Counted from the stretch's first letter, positions 24,257-34,701 are shown. The stretch: DNA of 64,000 nucleotides from Halomonas gemina (GCF_023554995.1 NZ_JAMJPK010000002.1:372001-436000); one strand, 5' to 3'. A program made the numbers and translations. Notes: generated from the sequence alone by a model not told the origin.

Positions 24257-24910
24257 ATGCGCAGTCGACGTATCGCCACCCTGGCGCTGGCCCTGTGCCT
24301 GCCCCTGGCGGGGCAGGCACAGGATACCGGCCCCACTGACGCCCAGCCGCTGGGGAGTCGCCAGACGCTGGACCGCATCGTGGCGGTGGTCAACGATGGC
24401 GCCATCATGCAGAGCGAGCTCGAGGCGCGCGTCGCCCAGACGCGCAGCCAGATTGCCCGCCAGGAACAGGGGACTCCGCCCGACGATGTGCTGCGCCAGC
24501 AGGTGCTGGATCGCATGATCGTCGAGGAGATCCAGCTGCAGATGGCCCGCGACGCCAACCTGAGCGTCGACGACACCGAGCTCAACGGCCAGGTGAGGGC
24601 CATCGCCGAGAACAATGGCATGACGCTGGACCAGTTCGCCGATGCCCTCGAGGCCGATGGCCTCTCGCTCTCCGTGGTCCGTGACCAGGTCCGTCGCGAA
24701 CTGATGATGCGCCAGCTGCAGCAGCGCCAGGTCGCCAGCCGCGTCAACATCTCCGAGCGCGAGGTGGACCGCTTCGTGGAGCAGCAAGGGGCCAGCCGCG
24801 AGCAGGCCCGCCAGGCCCTGTTCCAGCGCAAGGTCAATGCCGAGATGGAGGAGTGGATCCAGGAGATCCGCAGCCGGGCCTTCGTCGACAACCGCCTCGC
24901 GGAGCGTTGA
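24257..24910 (+). CDS. surA: Periplasmic chaperone SurA, short form without PPIase domains
   Basis: A 217-residue exported chaperone, about half the length of E. coli SurA (428). A signal peptide (1-22) precedes the SurA N-domain (about 37-177; LDRIVAVVNDGAIMQSEL is the hallmark). Where parvulin domains P1 and P2 normally follow, the sequence passes straight into the C-terminal segment (ALFQRKVNAEMEEWIQEIRS, 187-206). No frame disruption is seen and the stop overlaps pdxA, so this is an intact short protein. In E. coli the N- and C-segments alone keep most chaperone activity, so outer-membrane protein handling is likely retained without prolyl isomerase activity. Confidence 0.9.
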   Translation: MRSRRIATLALALCLPLAGQAQDTGPTDAQPLGSRQTLDRIVAVVNDGAIMQSELEARVAQTRSQIARQEQGTPPDDVLRQQVLDRMIVEEIQLQMARDANLSVDDTELNGQVRAIAENNGMTLDQFADALEADGLSLSVVRDQVRRELMMRQLQQRQVASRVNISEREVDRFVEQQGASREQARQALFQRKVNAEMEEWIQEIRSRAFVDNRLAER

Positions 24911-25956
24911 TGACATCGGCTGACGCGCCGGTGCTGGCCCTCACCTGCGGCGAGCCGGCGGGTATCGGGCCGGAACTGGCGGTGATGCTGGCCGCCGACG
25001 GGGTACCCCCCGCGCGGCTGGTGGCGGTGGGCGATCCGGCCCTGCTGGCCGAACGCGCCGCGCTGCTCGGCCGCCGGGTGAAAGTCCTGCCTCTCGCCCC
25101 CGGCGATGCCCCGCCGGCGACGCGGCGCGGGGTGCTGCCGGTCTGGCCCGTGGCGCTGCGAACCCCCTCGCACCCCGGCCGGCTCGACCCTGCCAATGCC
25201 GGTCATGTGCTGGAGACCCTGGACGTGGCGATCGATGCCTGCCGCTCCGGCCGGGCCGCCGGCATGGTCACGGCCCCGCTGCACAAGGGCGTGATCCTCG
25301 ATGCCGGCCATGCCGGCTTCACCGGCCACACCGAGTACCTGCGCGATGCCTGCGGGGTGGAGGAGGTGGTGATGATGCTCGCCACCGACAGCGCCCTGCA
25401 TGCTCGCGAGGCGGGCTGGCGGGGCGCGTCGGCGCTGCGGGTGGCACTGGCCACCACGCACCTGCCGCTGCGCGAGGTGGCCGACGCCATCACCGTGCCC
25501 CGGCTCGAACGCCTGCTGCGCATCCTGCACGCCGACCTGCAGCGCTGGTTCGGCGTCACGGCACCGCGCATCGCCGTCTGCGGCCTCAATCCCCACGCCG
25601 GGGAGGGGGGCCATCTGGGGCGCGAGGAGCTGGACGTGATCATCCCGGCGCTGGAGGGCCTGCGGGCCGAAGGATTGACTCTTGACGGGCCCCTGCCCGC
25701 CGATACCCTGTTCACGCCGCGCCACCTCGAGGGCGTCGATGCGGTGCTGGCCATGTACCATGACCAGGGCCTGCCGGTGCTGAAGTATGCCGGCTTCGGC
25801 CGCGCCGCCAACATCACCCTGGGGCTGCCGCTGGTGCGCACCTCGGTGGACCATGGCACGGCCCTCGACCTGGCGGGCTCGGGGCGCGCCGACCTCGGCA
25901 GCCTGCGGGTCGCGGTGGCCCTGGCCGCCGAGATGGCGCAGCGCGGGGCGACCTGA
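24910..25956 (+). CDS. pdxA: 4-hydroxythreonine-4-phosphate dehydrogenase
   Basis: A 348-residue NAD-dependent enzyme of the DXP-dependent pyridoxal 5'-phosphate pathway. Motifs include TCGEPAGIGPELAV at the N-terminus, VTAPLHKGVI, the metal/active-site block GLNPHAGEGGHLG and AMYHDQGLPVLKY. The ATG overlaps the surA stop (TGATG). The order surA-pdxA-rsmA-apaG-apaH is the conserved gammaproteobacterial one. Confidence 0.96.
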   Translation: MTSADAPVLALTCGEPAGIGPELAVMLAADGVPPARLVAVGDPALLAERAALLGRRVKVLPLAPGDAPPATRRGVLPVWPVALRTPSHPGRLDPANAGHVLETLDVAIDACRSGRAAGMVTAPLHKGVILDAGHAGFTGHTEYLRDACGVEEVVMMLATDSALHAREAGWRGASALRVALATTHLPLREVADAITVPRLERLLRILHADLQRWFGVTAPRIAVCGLNPHAGEGGHLGREELDVIIPALEGLRAEGLTLDGPLPADTLFTPRHLEGVDAVLAMYHDQGLPVLKYAGFGRAANITLGLPLVRTSVDHGTALDLAGSGRADLGSLRVAVALAAEMAQRGAT

Positions 25957-26005
25957 GTCGTAGCGCTGACCCTCGAATTCCGTAAAACCAGAAGGACGAC
26001 CCTGA

Positions 26006-26824
26006 ATGGCATCCCCCTCCCCGGTTCACCGGGCCCGCAAGCGCTTTGGCCAGAACTTCCTGCGCGACCCTGGCGTCATCTCGCGCATCGTGCGCGCCAT
26101 CGGGCCCCGTACCGGCGACCGGCTGGTGGAGATCGGTCCCGGCCAGGGGGCGCTGACCGAGCCGCTGCTCGAGGCGGCCGATGGCCATCTCGAGGTGATC
26201 GAACTCGACCGCGACCTGATTCCCGGCCTGCGCGTGCAGTTCTTCGACAAGCCCAACTTCGTCATCCACGAGGGCGACGCCCTGAAGGTGGACTTCCGCG
26301 CCCTGAGAGGCGACGGGGCGGCGCTGCGGGTGGTGGGCAACCTGCCCTACAATATCTCCACGCCGCTGATCGTCCACCTGCTGGAAGCCGGCGATGCCGT
26401 GGCCGACATGCACTTCATGCTGCAGAAGGAGGTGGTCGAGCGCCTGGCCGCCGTCCCGGGCGGCCCCGACTGGGGACGCCTCTCGGTGATGGCCCAGTAC
26501 CACTGTCGGGTCGACGCGCTGTTCACGGTGCCGCCGGAGGCCTTCGTGCCGCGTCCCAGGGTGGAGTCGGCCATCGTGCGCCTCACCCCTCACCACGCCC
26601 TGCCGCATCCGGCGCTTGACGAGGGGCTGCTCTTCAGCCTGGTGCGCGAGGCCTTCGGCCAGCGGCGCAAGACCCTGCGCAACAACCTCAAGGGCCGCAT
26701 CGACGCCGCGGCCCTCGAGGCGCTGGACATCGACCCGGGACGGCGCCCCCAGACGCTCAGCGTCGAAGAGTTCGTGCGCATCGCCAACCACCTGGCCGCG
26801 GCCGGGCAAGGAGAGGCCCCATGA
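26006..26824 (+). CDS. rsmA: 16S rRNA (adenine(1518)-N(6)/adenine(1519)-N(6))-dimethyltransferase
   Basis: A 272-residue KsgA/RsmA methyltransferase that dimethylates two adjacent adenines in helix 45 of 16S rRNA. It shows RKRFGQNFLRDPGVISRIVR, the SAM-binding block LVEIGPGQGALTEPLL, and the catalytic motif NLPYNIS. Loss of this enzyme gives kasugamycin resistance in other species. It overlaps apaG by four bases (ATGA). Confidence 0.96.
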   Translation: MASPSPVHRARKRFGQNFLRDPGVISRIVRAIGPRTGDRLVEIGPGQGALTEPLLEAADGHLEVIELDRDLIPGLRVQFFDKPNFVIHEGDALKVDFRALRGDGAALRVVGNLPYNISTPLIVHLLEAGDAVADMHFMLQKEVVERLAAVPGGPDWGRLSVMAQYHCRVDALFTVPPEAFVPRPRVESAIVRLTPHHALPHPALDEGLLFSLVREAFGQRRKTLRNNLKGRIDAAALEALDIDPGRRPQTLSVEEFVRIANHLAAAGQGEAP

Positions 26825-27219
26825 CCCTGACCGCCCCGGAAGGGCTCGACCATGCCATCCGCGTCGATGTGGCGCCGGATTTCCGACTCGAGGAGTCCGC
26901 GCCCGACGAACAGCGCTTCGTCTTCAGCTACACCGTCACGGTGCACAACACGTCCCGGCACAGCGTGCAGCTGCTCGCCCGCTACTGGAAGATCACCCAG
27001 GGTAGCGGCAAGGTGCAGGAGGTGCGCGGCAAGGGCGTGGTGGGCCAGCAGCCGATGATCGGCCCCGGCCAGACCTTCCGCTATACCAGCCGGGCGATCC
27101 TCGACGGCCCGGTGGGGGTGATGGAGGGCGCCTATACCTGTGTCGATACCGCCAGCCAGCGCCCCTTCGAGGTGGCCGTCGCCCCCTTCCGGCTGGCCGG
27201 GCCCAACCAGGTGCACTGA
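26821..27219 (+). CDS. apaG: ApaG protein (DUF525)
   Basis: A 132-residue beta-sandwich protein of unknown biochemical role, conserved beside rsmA and apaH. Typical blocks are FVFSYTVTVHNTSRHSVQLL, ARYWKITQGSGKVQEVRGKG and VGQQPMIGPGQTFRYTSRA. It starts inside the end of rsmA (4-bp overlap). No catalytic residues are evident. Confidence 0.94.
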   Translation: MTLTAPEGLDHAIRVDVAPDFRLEESAPDEQRFVFSYTVTVHNTSRHSVQLLARYWKITQGSGKVQEVRGKGVVGQQPMIGPGQTFRYTSRAILDGPVGVMEGAYTCVDTASQRPFEVAVAPFRLAGPNQVH

Positions 27220-27259
27220 CCCTACACCGAACCCATCGAACCGACACCAGGGAGCCGCG

Positions 27260-28084
27260 ATGACCACCTATGCCATCGGCGATCTGCAGGGCTGTCACGA
27301 CGAGTTCGTCGCCCTGCTCGAACAGCTCGACTTCGACCCGCGTCGCGACCACCTCTGGCTGGTGGGCGACCTGGTCAATCGCGGCCCGGGGTCGCTTGCC
27401 TGCCTGCGCGAGGTGATGGCGCTGGGCGAGTCCGCCACCACCGTGCTCGGCAACCATGACCTGCACCTGCTGGCGGTGGCCCGTGGCGGTGCCCGGGAGA
27501 ACCGCAAGGACACCCTCTCGGCGATCCTGGCCGCCCCGGACCGCGAGCGCCTGCTCGACTGGCTGCAGTCTCGCCCGCTGCTGGTGCGCCGGCGCTCTGC
27601 GGAGCAGGGCGATACCGTCATGACCCACGCCGGCCTGCTGCCGCAGTGGTCCGTCGAGCAGGCCGCAGCGCTGGCCGGCGAAGCCGAGTCGCGCCTCACC
27701 GGCGAGCATGCCGGGGCCTTTCTCGAGCAGATGTACGGCAACGCGCCGGCCTGCTGGCGCGACGACCTCGACGGCATCGACCGCCTGCGGATGATCATCA
27801 ATGCCTTCACCCGCATGCGCTTCATCGATGCCGCCGGGTGTCTCGACTTCGCCGCCAAGGAGGGGCTCGACAGCGCCCCGGCGGGCTTCGCTCCCTGGTT
27901 CCAGTTTCCCCGCGCCGACGACCCCTGGCTGCTGTTCGGTCACTGGGCCGCGCTGCAGGGCGAGACGCCGGCCAGCCGGATTCGCGCCGAGGCGCTGGAT
28001 ACCGGCTGCGTCTGGGGCAGCCGCTTGACCGCCCTGGACCTCGAGAGCGGCCGGCGCATCAGTGTGCCGAGCCACCAGCGCTGA
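27260..28084 (+). CDS. apaH: Symmetrical bis(5'-nucleosyl)-tetraphosphatase
   Basis: A 274-residue metallophosphoesterase that cleaves Ap4A to two ADP. The metal motifs are visible in order: YAIGDLQGC, LWLVGDLVNRGP, TVLGNHDLHLL and VMTHAGLLPQW. The start at MTTYAIGDLQ follows a GGGAGCCGCG ribosome site; a longer in-frame start would lie inside apaG. Ap4A is raised by heat and oxidative stress in other bacteria. Confidence 0.95.
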   Translation: MTTYAIGDLQGCHDEFVALLEQLDFDPRRDHLWLVGDLVNRGPGSLACLREVMALGESATTVLGNHDLHLLAVARGGARENRKDTLSAILAAPDRERLLDWLQSRPLLVRRRSAEQGDTVMTHAGLLPQWSVEQAAALAGEAESRLTGEHAGAFLEQMYGNAPACWRDDLDGIDRLRMIINAFTRMRFIDAAGCLDFAAKEGLDSAPAGFAPWFQFPRADDPWLLFGHWAALQGETPASRIRAEALDTGCVWGSRLTALDLESGRRISVPSHQR

Positions 28085-28113
28085 GATCCCCTTTTCCTGA
28101 CCACGAGGCTGCC

Positions 28114-28437
28114 ATGACGACCTTCCAGCATCTCGACATCCCGACCCTGGCCGGTTGGCTCGACGAGCGACGCGAGCTGGCGCTGGTCGACATCCGCGAC
28201 CCGCAGAGCTTCGACCAGGGCCATATCCCCGGCAGCCGCCGCCTGGACAACGACACGGTGGGCGCCTTCATCGAGGCGGCCTCGCGCGAGGCGCCCCTGG
28301 TGGTGGTCTGCTACCACGGCCACTCCAGCCAGCAGGCGGCGGCCTGGCTGGCCGGCCAGGGCTTCGCCGAGGTCTACAGCCTCGATGGCGGTTTCACCGA
28401 CTGGCAGCTTCGCCACCCCGACCGGGTGGAGCGCTGA
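28114..28437 (+). CDS. glpE: Thiosulfate sulfurtransferase GlpE
   Basis: A single-domain rhodanese of 107 residues. The active-site loop is VCYHGHSSQQ with catalytic C66, matching E. coli GlpE (C65). The N-terminal LVDIRDPQSFDQGHIPGS is typical of rhodanese folds. Here it sits between apaH and cca rather than in a glycerol regulon, an arrangement also found in other marine gammaproteobacteria. A 3-bp gap separates it from cca. Confidence 0.92.
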   Translation: MTTFQHLDIPTLAGWLDERRELALVDIRDPQSFDQGHIPGSRRLDNDTVGAFIEAASREAPLVVVCYHGHSSQQAAAWLAGQGFAEVYSLDGGFTDWQLRHPDRVER

Positions 28438-28440
28438 GCC

Positions 28441-29601
28441 ATGACCGAGGCCGAGGATCCGCACCTCCAGGGGCTCGAGGTCTACCGGGTCGGCGGGGCG
28501 GTGCGCGATGCCCGGCTCGGCTGGCCGGTCAAGGACACCGACTGGGTGGTGGTGGGTGCCACTCCGGAGGAGATGTGCCGGCGGGGCTTCAAGCCGGTGG
28601 GGCGCGATTTCCCGGTCTTCCTGCATCCCGAGAGCCACGAGGAGTTCGCCCTGGCGCGCACCGAGCGCAAGTCGGGTCATGGCTACACCGGCTTTGTGGT
28701 CCATGCCAGCCCCGAGGTGAGCCTGGAGGAGGACCTGGCGCGCCGTGACCTGACCATCAACGCCATGGCCGAGACCCCGGGGGGCGAGCTTGTCGACCCC
28801 TACGGCGGCCTGGCCGATCTGGCGGCACGGCAGCTGCGCCACGTCTCGCCGGCCTTCGTCGAGGACCCGCTCAGGGTGCTGCGCACGGCACGCTTCCTCG
28901 CCCGCTACGCCGGCCTGGAGTTCGTCATCGCTGCGCAGACGCGGCGGCTGATGCGCGAACTGGTGGAAAGCGGCGAGCTGGCCCACCTGGTGGCCGAGCG
29001 CGTCTGGACCGAGACCGAGAAGGCGCTCTCCGAGCCCTGGCCGGAGGTCTACTTTCAGGTCCTGTACGACTGCGGTGCCCTGGCGGTGCTGATGCCGGAG
29101 CTGGCGGCCGATGCGGAGAGCCTCGATGAGGCGCTCGGGCGCCTGCACCGCTTGCCGGAGGATATCGAGGCCGAGTCACAGGCCCGCTGGCGCTGGGCGC
29201 GGCTGGTGGAGCACCTGGACGACGAGGACCGCAACGCCCTGGCCGAGCGTCTGCGCCTGCCGCGCGCCCATCGCGAGCTGGCCAGCCAGGCGGCCCGCAC
29301 CCGTTGCCTGCTGGCGCGGGTGGCGCGGCATGGCCTGGACGGGGCCCGGGTGATGGCCTGGCTCGATGGCATCGACGCCTGGCGCCGCGGCGACCGGGTG
29401 GCGCCGCTGATCAGCCTGGTGAGCCTCGAGGCCCCGGGGCTGGCTGAGGATCTGGCCTTGGCCTGGCGCCTGGCCCAGCAGGTACTGCCCAAGGCGCTAG
29501 TGGCCGAGGGTTACCGCGGGCGAGAACTGGGCGAGGAGTTGGCTCGGCGGCGCTGGGAGGCCATCGATGGCGCGCTCGCCGGCCCCGAGGGGAGGGCCTG
29601 A
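28441..29601 (+). CDS. cca: tRNA nucleotidyltransferase (CCA-adding enzyme)
   Basis: A 386-residue class II nucleotidyltransferase that adds or repairs the 3' CCA end of tRNA. The head domain shows [14 protein letters not shown], the catalytic [11 protein letters not shown], and [30 protein letters not shown] marks the neck. E. coli Cca has an added C-terminal HD phosphohydrolase domain with an HD motif; I see no HD motif here although the protein is nearly as long. It therefore looks like an enzyme without phosphatase activity. Confidence 0.93.
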   Translation: MTEAEDPHLQGLEVYRVGGAVRDARLGWPVKDTDWVVVGATPEEMCRRGFKPVGRDFPVFLHPESHEEFALARTERKSGHGYTGFVVHASPEVSLEEDLARRDLTINAMAETPGGELVDPYGGLADLAARQLRHVSPAFVEDPLRVLRTARFLARYAGLEFVIAAQTRRLMRELVESGELAHLVAERVWTETEKALSEPWPEVYFQVLYDCGALAVLMPELAADAESLDEALGRLHRLPEDIEAESQARWRWARLVEHLDDEDRNALAERLRLPRAHRELASQAARTRCLLARVARHGLDGARVMAWLDGIDAWRRGDRVAPLISLVSLEAPGLAEDLALAWRLAQQVLPKALVAEGYRGRELGEELARRRWEAIDGALAGPEGRA

Positions 29602-29604
29602 GGC

Positions 29605-30123
29605 TCACTCCGCCGTGGAAATGCACCGGCCCTGCCAGACGAATGCCACCGGCCAGAGACGCTGCTGGCCGGCCTCGAATTCGCCCCAGTGGGCGCGATA
29701 GCTGCGGCCGGTGAGCGGGTGGCGGGCCTCGGGCAGCAGTTCGGCCAGCGGCTTCAGCACGAAGGCATGGTGGAGGATCTCGTCGCGGGGCAGCTCGACG
29801 TCATCGTGGCGGCCGGTCAGCTCGCCCACGGTGAGCAGGTCGATGTCCAGGGTCCGGGGGCTGAACTTGGGAACGCCCTTGCGGCGGCCGTTGGCGAACT
29901 CCAGCCGCTTGCACCAGGCTTGCAGTTCACCTACCGGATAGTTGCTGTCGAAGGCCACCACCAGGTTGTAGAAGTTGCGACCATCCTCGAAGCCCACCGG
30001 CTCGCTCTCGAAGACCCGCGAGATGGCAAGCGGGCCGAAGGTCGCGGCCAGGGCATCCAGGCAGGTCCGCACATGGTGCTCGCGCTCGATGTTGCTGCCG
30101 ATGCTGACGGTGATCCGGGCCAT
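29605..30123 (-). CDS. folK: 2-amino-4-hydroxy-6-hydroxymethyldihydropteridine diphosphokinase
   Basis: A 172-residue HPPK-type enzyme that transfers pyrophosphate from ATP to the pterin in folate synthesis. It opens MARITVSIGSNIEREHHVRT and has RTLDIDLLTVGEL, which carries the paired aspartates that bind magnesium. The sequence resembles the second, diverged FolK type that is often next to folB. A canonical folK may exist elsewhere in the genome. Its start abuts the folB stop on the minus strand. Confidence 0.9.
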   Translation of the reverse strand: MARITVSIGSNIEREHHVRTCLDALAATFGPLAISRVFESEPVGFEDGRNFYNLVVAFDSNYPVGELQAWCKRLEFANGRRKGVPKFSPRTLDIDLLTVGELTGRHDDVELPRDEILHHAFVLKPLAELLPEARHPLTGRSYRAHWGEFEAGQQRLWPVAFVWQGRCISTAE

Positions 30124-30488
30124 CAGGTGCCCCCCGTCCGCTGGCCGCGCTCGATACAGACGCCCACCGCGGCGGCGGCGGCCACGGCGCCGGGCTTGCG
30201 CACGGTAAGGCGCAGCCAGGGGACGGCGAACTCGTCGTGCAGGGTCTCGGCCAGGCGCTCGGCGAAGGTCTCCACCAGGGCGACGTCATGTTCGCCGGCG
30301 AAGGCGGCGATGCGCTCGCAGATGGCGGCGTAGTCCAGGGTCAGGGCGATGTCGTCGCCGGCCGCCGCGGGGCGGATGTCGGTGCCCAGCGTCAGGTCGA
30401 GCCGCAGCGTCTGGGTGATGGTGCGCTCCCAGTCATAGACGCCGATCACGGTGTCTACCTCGAGCGCTTCGATCAGCACAAGATCCAT
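30123..30488 (-). CDS. folB: Dihydroneopterin aldolase
   Basis: A 121-residue FolB, converting dihydroneopterin to 6-hydroxymethyldihydropterin. The family block VDTVIGVYDWERTITQTLRL is at about 11-30, and LDYAAICERIAAFAG and LVETFAERLA follow. The start at MDLVLIEALE is chosen by family length; the open frame extends 65 codons further without family features. It is co-transcribed with folK and divergent from plsY, sharing a 172-bp gap in which I see no clear promoter. Confidence 0.93.
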   Translation of the reverse strand: MDLVLIEALEVDTVIGVYDWERTITQTLRLDLTLGTDIRPAAAGDDIALTLDYAAICERIAAFAGEHDVALVETFAERLAETLHDEFAVPWLRLTVRKPGAVAAAAAVGVCIERGQRTGGT

Positions 30489-30660
30489 CGGGGCTCCCCG
30501 GGCCATTGGCGGTTGAGGACCGGGCGATGCGCCGGGTCCGCCTGCAGGCGCACGATTGTACGCCAGCCGGGCCGCGGGCGACACCGGCGGGGGGCCGCCG
30601 GCCTGTCCCGGGTCGTTCATGGCTGGCAGAATCACGGTTTGACCCCACAGGAGGCCGCCC

Positions 30661-31248
30661 GTGGAGGCGCCACTCGACCTCATCCTGCCGCTGATGGCGA
30701 TCGGCTACCTGAGCGGTACCTGGCTCGGTGCCTTGACCGTGTGCCGCCTGGCCGGCGTGGGGGACCCGCGGCTGGCCGGCTCCTGCAATCCGGGGTTCTC
30801 CAATGTCCTGCGCCTGCATGGACGTCGCCTGGCCCTGGCCACCTTGGCGGTGGACGTGGTCAAGGGCATGCCGGTGCTGTGGCTGGCCATGGGGCTCGGG
30901 CTGCCGCCCTGGGGGCTGGGGTTGGTGGGGCTGGGCGTGCTGCTGGGCCACAGCTACCCGGCCTGGCATCGTTTCCGGGGCGGCAAGGGCGTGGCCAGTG
31001 CCTTCGGCGTGATGCTGGTACTCACGCCCTGGGTGGCGATCTGCTGCGCCGCGCTGTGGATGCTGCTGGCCTGGCGGGTGCGCACGGCGGCCATCGCCTC
31101 CCTGGCCAGCGCCGCCATGGCGCCGCTGGCCAGCCTGTGGCTGGCCCCGGAGTTCGCCGGCGTGGTGATCGTCTTCACCCTGCTGGTGCTGGCGCGCCAC
31201 GTGCTCAATATCCGGCGCCTGGGGCGAGGTGACGAGCCGCCCCTGTAG
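30661..31248 (+). CDS. plsY: Glycerol-3-phosphate acyltransferase PlsY
   Basis: A 195-residue membrane acyltransferase using acyl-phosphate to acylate glycerol-3-phosphate, the first step of phospholipid synthesis. Motif 2 (SYPAWHRFRGGKGVA) and motif 3 (RHVLNIRRLGRG) are intact. Motif 1 reads GSCNPGFSNVLRL, where most homologues have GSGNxGATN: a Cys and Phe-Ser replace Gly and Ala-Thr. It begins with GTG after AGGAGG. It stands convergent to tsaD. Confidence 0.92.
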   Translation: MEAPLDLILPLMAIGYLSGTWLGALTVCRLAGVGDPRLAGSCNPGFSNVLRLHGRRLALATLAVDVVKGMPVLWLAMGLGLPPWGLGLVGLGVLLGHSYPAWHRFRGGKGVASAFGVMLVLTPWVAICCAALWMLLAWRVRTAAIASLASAAMAPLASLWLAPEFAGVVIVFTLLVLARHVLNIRRLGRGDEPPL

Positions 31249-31250
31249 GC

Positions 31251-32279
<1,029 letters not shown>

Positions 32280-32349
32280 GATGATGGCTCGGTGATGCGT
32301 GGAAGCCGGCATTCTACGCCTTTTGCCCCGCAGGCGCAGTGCGGAAGAT

Positions 32350-32378
32350 TTGCACACCTTGGGCATGGCGACTAGAAT
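32350..32378 (+). promoter_or_regulatory. Sigma-70 promoter of the rpsU-dnaG-rpoD block
   Basis: TTGCAC (32350-32355) and TAGAAT (32373-32378) are separated by exactly 17 bp, a strong housekeeping promoter match. The predicted transcript starts near 32385 and has a leader of about 160 nt before rpsU. It lies in the 265-bp gap shared with the divergent tsaD gene. Confidence 0.75.
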
Positions 32379-32544
32379 ACTGTCCGCTGCAAGACTGGGT
32401 CGTGCACCCAGGAGCGGCCTTCCGCCTTACACGCATCGTTCCGGTTCGCCTGGCGATTCCGGCGTCAGTTGCGTGATGGCGAGTGGCCCTCGCAAGGTGT
32501 GCGTACAAACCGAACTCAAGTTACCCAAGGTAGGTGAGTGCTTA

Positions 32545-32760
32545 ATGCCTTCTGTCAAAGTACGTGATAACGAGCCGTTTGACGTCGCGCTGCGTCGCTT
32601 CAAGCGTTCCTGTGAAAAAGCCGGTGTTCTCTCGGAAGTGCGTCGTCGCGAGCAGTACGAGAAGCCGACCGCAGAGCGCAAGCGCAAGGCGGCCGCTGCC
32701 GTCAAGCGCCATGCCAAGAAGCTTCAGCGTGAGCGCAAGCGTTTCGAACGGCTCTATTGA
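32545..32760 (+). CDS. rpsU: 30S ribosomal protein S21
   Basis: The 71-residue, very basic bS21 protein. It begins [20 protein letters not shown] and ends [12 protein letters not shown], matching the family over its whole length. bS21 binds near the anti-Shine-Dalgarno region of 16S rRNA and supports initiation. It is first in the macromolecular-synthesis block, with a hairpin terminator before dnaG. Confidence 0.97.
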   Translation: MPSVKVRDNEPFDVALRRFKRSCEKAGVLSEVRRREQYEKPTAERKRKAAAAVKRHAKKLQRERKRFERLY

Positions 32761-32814
32761 TCCGTACTGGAGTCGGTAGGGGCATACCGCCCCTGTCGTC
32801 TCAAGAGGGACGCC

Positions 32815-32846
32815 AAGCGGCCGCCTAACGGTGGCCGCTTGTTTTT
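32815..32846 (+). terminator. Intra-operon terminator between rpsU and dnaG
   Basis: An 11-bp stem with one G-U pair (32815-32825 with 32830-32840) and a TAAC loop is followed by GTTTTT, a standard intrinsic terminator. It stands about 55 bp after rpsU and 40 bp before dnaG. A partial terminator at this place is known in the E. coli operon, where it raises S21 output over primase. Confidence 0.85.
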
Positions 32847-32886
32847 CGTCGCCTCTCCCGTCTCCCGTCTCCCGCAGGGTGCCCGA

Positions 32887-34701
32887 ATGTCCGGTCAGAT
32901 TCCCCAGCGCTTCATCGATGATCTCCTGGCCCGCGTCGACGTGGTCGAGGTGGTCGGTGAGCGCGTGAAGCTGAAGAAGGCCGGGCGCAACCATTTGGGG
33001 CTCTGCCCCTTCCATCAGGAGAAGTCGCCGTCGTTCACCGTCAGTGCCGACAAGCAGTTCTATCACTGCTTCGGCTGCGGTGCCCACGGCAATGCCCTGC
33101 GTTTCTTGATGGAGTACGACAAGCTGCGCTTTCCCGAGGCCGTGGAGCAGCTTGCCGCGCGCCTGGGCATGGAGGTTCCGCGTGAAGGGGCCGACGACCC
33201 ACGCGCCCAGGCCCGCGAGCGCAAGCGCAAGGAGGGGGTCAACCTGCTGGAGCTCTCGGCCAGCTACTACCGTGAGCGGCTGAAGATGCCGGAAGCGGAG
33301 GGCGCGCGCCGCTATCTGGCCGAGCGCGGGCTGTCCCCCGAAGTGCAGCAGGCCTTCGCCATCGGCTATGCCCCGGCGGGCTGGGAGGCGCTCAAGCGCC
33401 ACCTCTCGGAGCGCGGCGTCGCCGAGGCGGTGCAGATCGAGTATGGCCTGCTGGTGCATCGCGAGGAGAGCGGGCGGACCTATGACCGCTTCCGCGACCG
33501 GGTGATGTTCCCGATCCGGGATATCCGCGGGCGCACCATTGCCTTCGGCGGGCGGGTGCTGGGCGATGCCAAGCCCAAGTACCTCAACTCGCCCGAGACG
33601 CCGGTGTTCCACAAGGGTCGCGAGCTCTATGGCCTCTATGAGGCCCGGCAGGCCAATTCGCGGCTCGAGCGGCTGGTGATCGTCGAGGGCTACATGGACG
33701 TGGTGGCGCTGGCCCAGTTCGGCATCCGTAACGCCGTGGCCACCCTCGGCACCTCCACCAGCGAGGAGCACCTGGGGCGGCTGTTCCGGATGGTCGGCGA
33801 GGTGGTGTTCTGCTTCGACGGCGACCGGGCCGGCCGCCAGGCCGCCACCCGGGCGCTGCAGACGGTGTTGCCGCAGATGATCGACGGGCGCCAGGCGCGC
33901 TTCATGTTCCTGCCCGAGGGGGAGGATCCCGACACCCTGGTGCGTCGGGAGGGGCCGGAGGCCTTCGAGGATCGCATCACCTGCGCCAGCCCCCTGTCGG
34001 AATTCCTCTTCGAGCACGCCGCCGAGGGGCGCGACCTGGCGACGATCGAGGCGCGTGAGCGCTTCGCCAGCCAGGTGCTGTCGGCGATCGGCAAGCTGCC
34101 GGAAGGGGTGCTCAAGTCGCTGCTGCTGACGGAACTCTCGCGGCGTACTGGCGTCGACCAGTCGCGCTTCGAGGCGCTGGTCACGCCCCGGGACGCGCCA
34201 CAGGACGAGCCGCCCCTGGCGGCGGAGCCCGGGCGCGACGAGGCCCCTCGTCCGGCGCGAGGGAGTGGTCCGGCAGGCGGCGCACTGAGCCTGATGGGGC
34301 GGGTGCTGCAGCTGCTGGTCCACGAACCGCGGCTGGTGGAGCGTCTGCCCGAGGAGAGCGACTGGTACCCCGGGGAGGACCCGGAGGCCCGGTTGTGCCA
34401 CGAGGTGGAGCGGCTGCTGCGGGCGGGACGCTATCGCAGCGCCCAGGTGCTACTGGCGCACTTTCACGGCACCCCCGAGGGTGAGCGGCTGGCCGAGCTG
34501 GCGCGCCGCGAGCTGCTCATCCCGCCGGGGGCGCGGGCCGCCGAACTGGATGGACTGGTCGAGCACTTCCGGCGACACCGTCTCCGGCCGTCGCATCAGG
34601 AGGAAGTCGACGCCCTGCTGTCAAAGCAGCAGCGGGGAGAGCGGCTGTCTCAGGAGGAGCGGCAGCGCCTGATGGGGCTGCTCACCGAGCTCAAGGGGTA
34701 A
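32887..34701 (+). CDS. dnaG: DNA primase
   Basis: A 604-residue primase that makes RNA primers for replication. The CHC2 zinc finger has C40, H43, C61 and C64, the same positions as in E. coli. The catalytic Toprim core includes [13 protein letters not shown] and [18 protein letters not shown] linker at about 440-465 leads to the C-terminal DnaB-helicase-binding domain. The start at [10 protein letters not shown] matches the family; the frame extends 16 codons upstream through the terminator hairpin. Confidence 0.96.
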   Translation: MSGQIPQRFIDDLLARVDVVEVVGERVKLKKAGRNHLGLCPFHQEKSPSFTVSADKQFYHCFGCGAHGNALRFLMEYDKLRFPEAVEQLAARLGMEVPREGADDPRAQARERKRKEGVNLLELSASYYRERLKMPEAEGARRYLAERGLSPEVQQAFAIGYAPAGWEALKRHLSERGVAEAVQIEYGLLVHREESGRTYDRFRDRVMFPIRDIRGRTIAFGGRVLGDAKPKYLNSPETPVFHKGRELYGLYEARQANSRLERLVIVEGYMDVVALAQFGIRNAVATLGTSTSEEHLGRLFRMVGEVVFCFDGDRAGRQAATRALQTVLPQMIDGRQARFMFLPEGEDPDTLVRREGPEAFEDRITCASPLSEFLFEHAAEGRDLATIEARERFASQVLSAIGKLPEGVLKSLLLTELSRRTGVDQSRFEALVTPRDAPQDEPPLAAEPGRDEAPRPARGSGPAGGALSLMGRVLQLLVHEPRLVERLPEESDWYPGEDPEARLCHEVERLLRAGRYRSAQVLLAHFHGTPEGERLAELARRELLIPPGARAAELDGLVEHFRRHRLRPSHQEEVDALLSKQQRGERLSQEERQRLMGLLTELKG

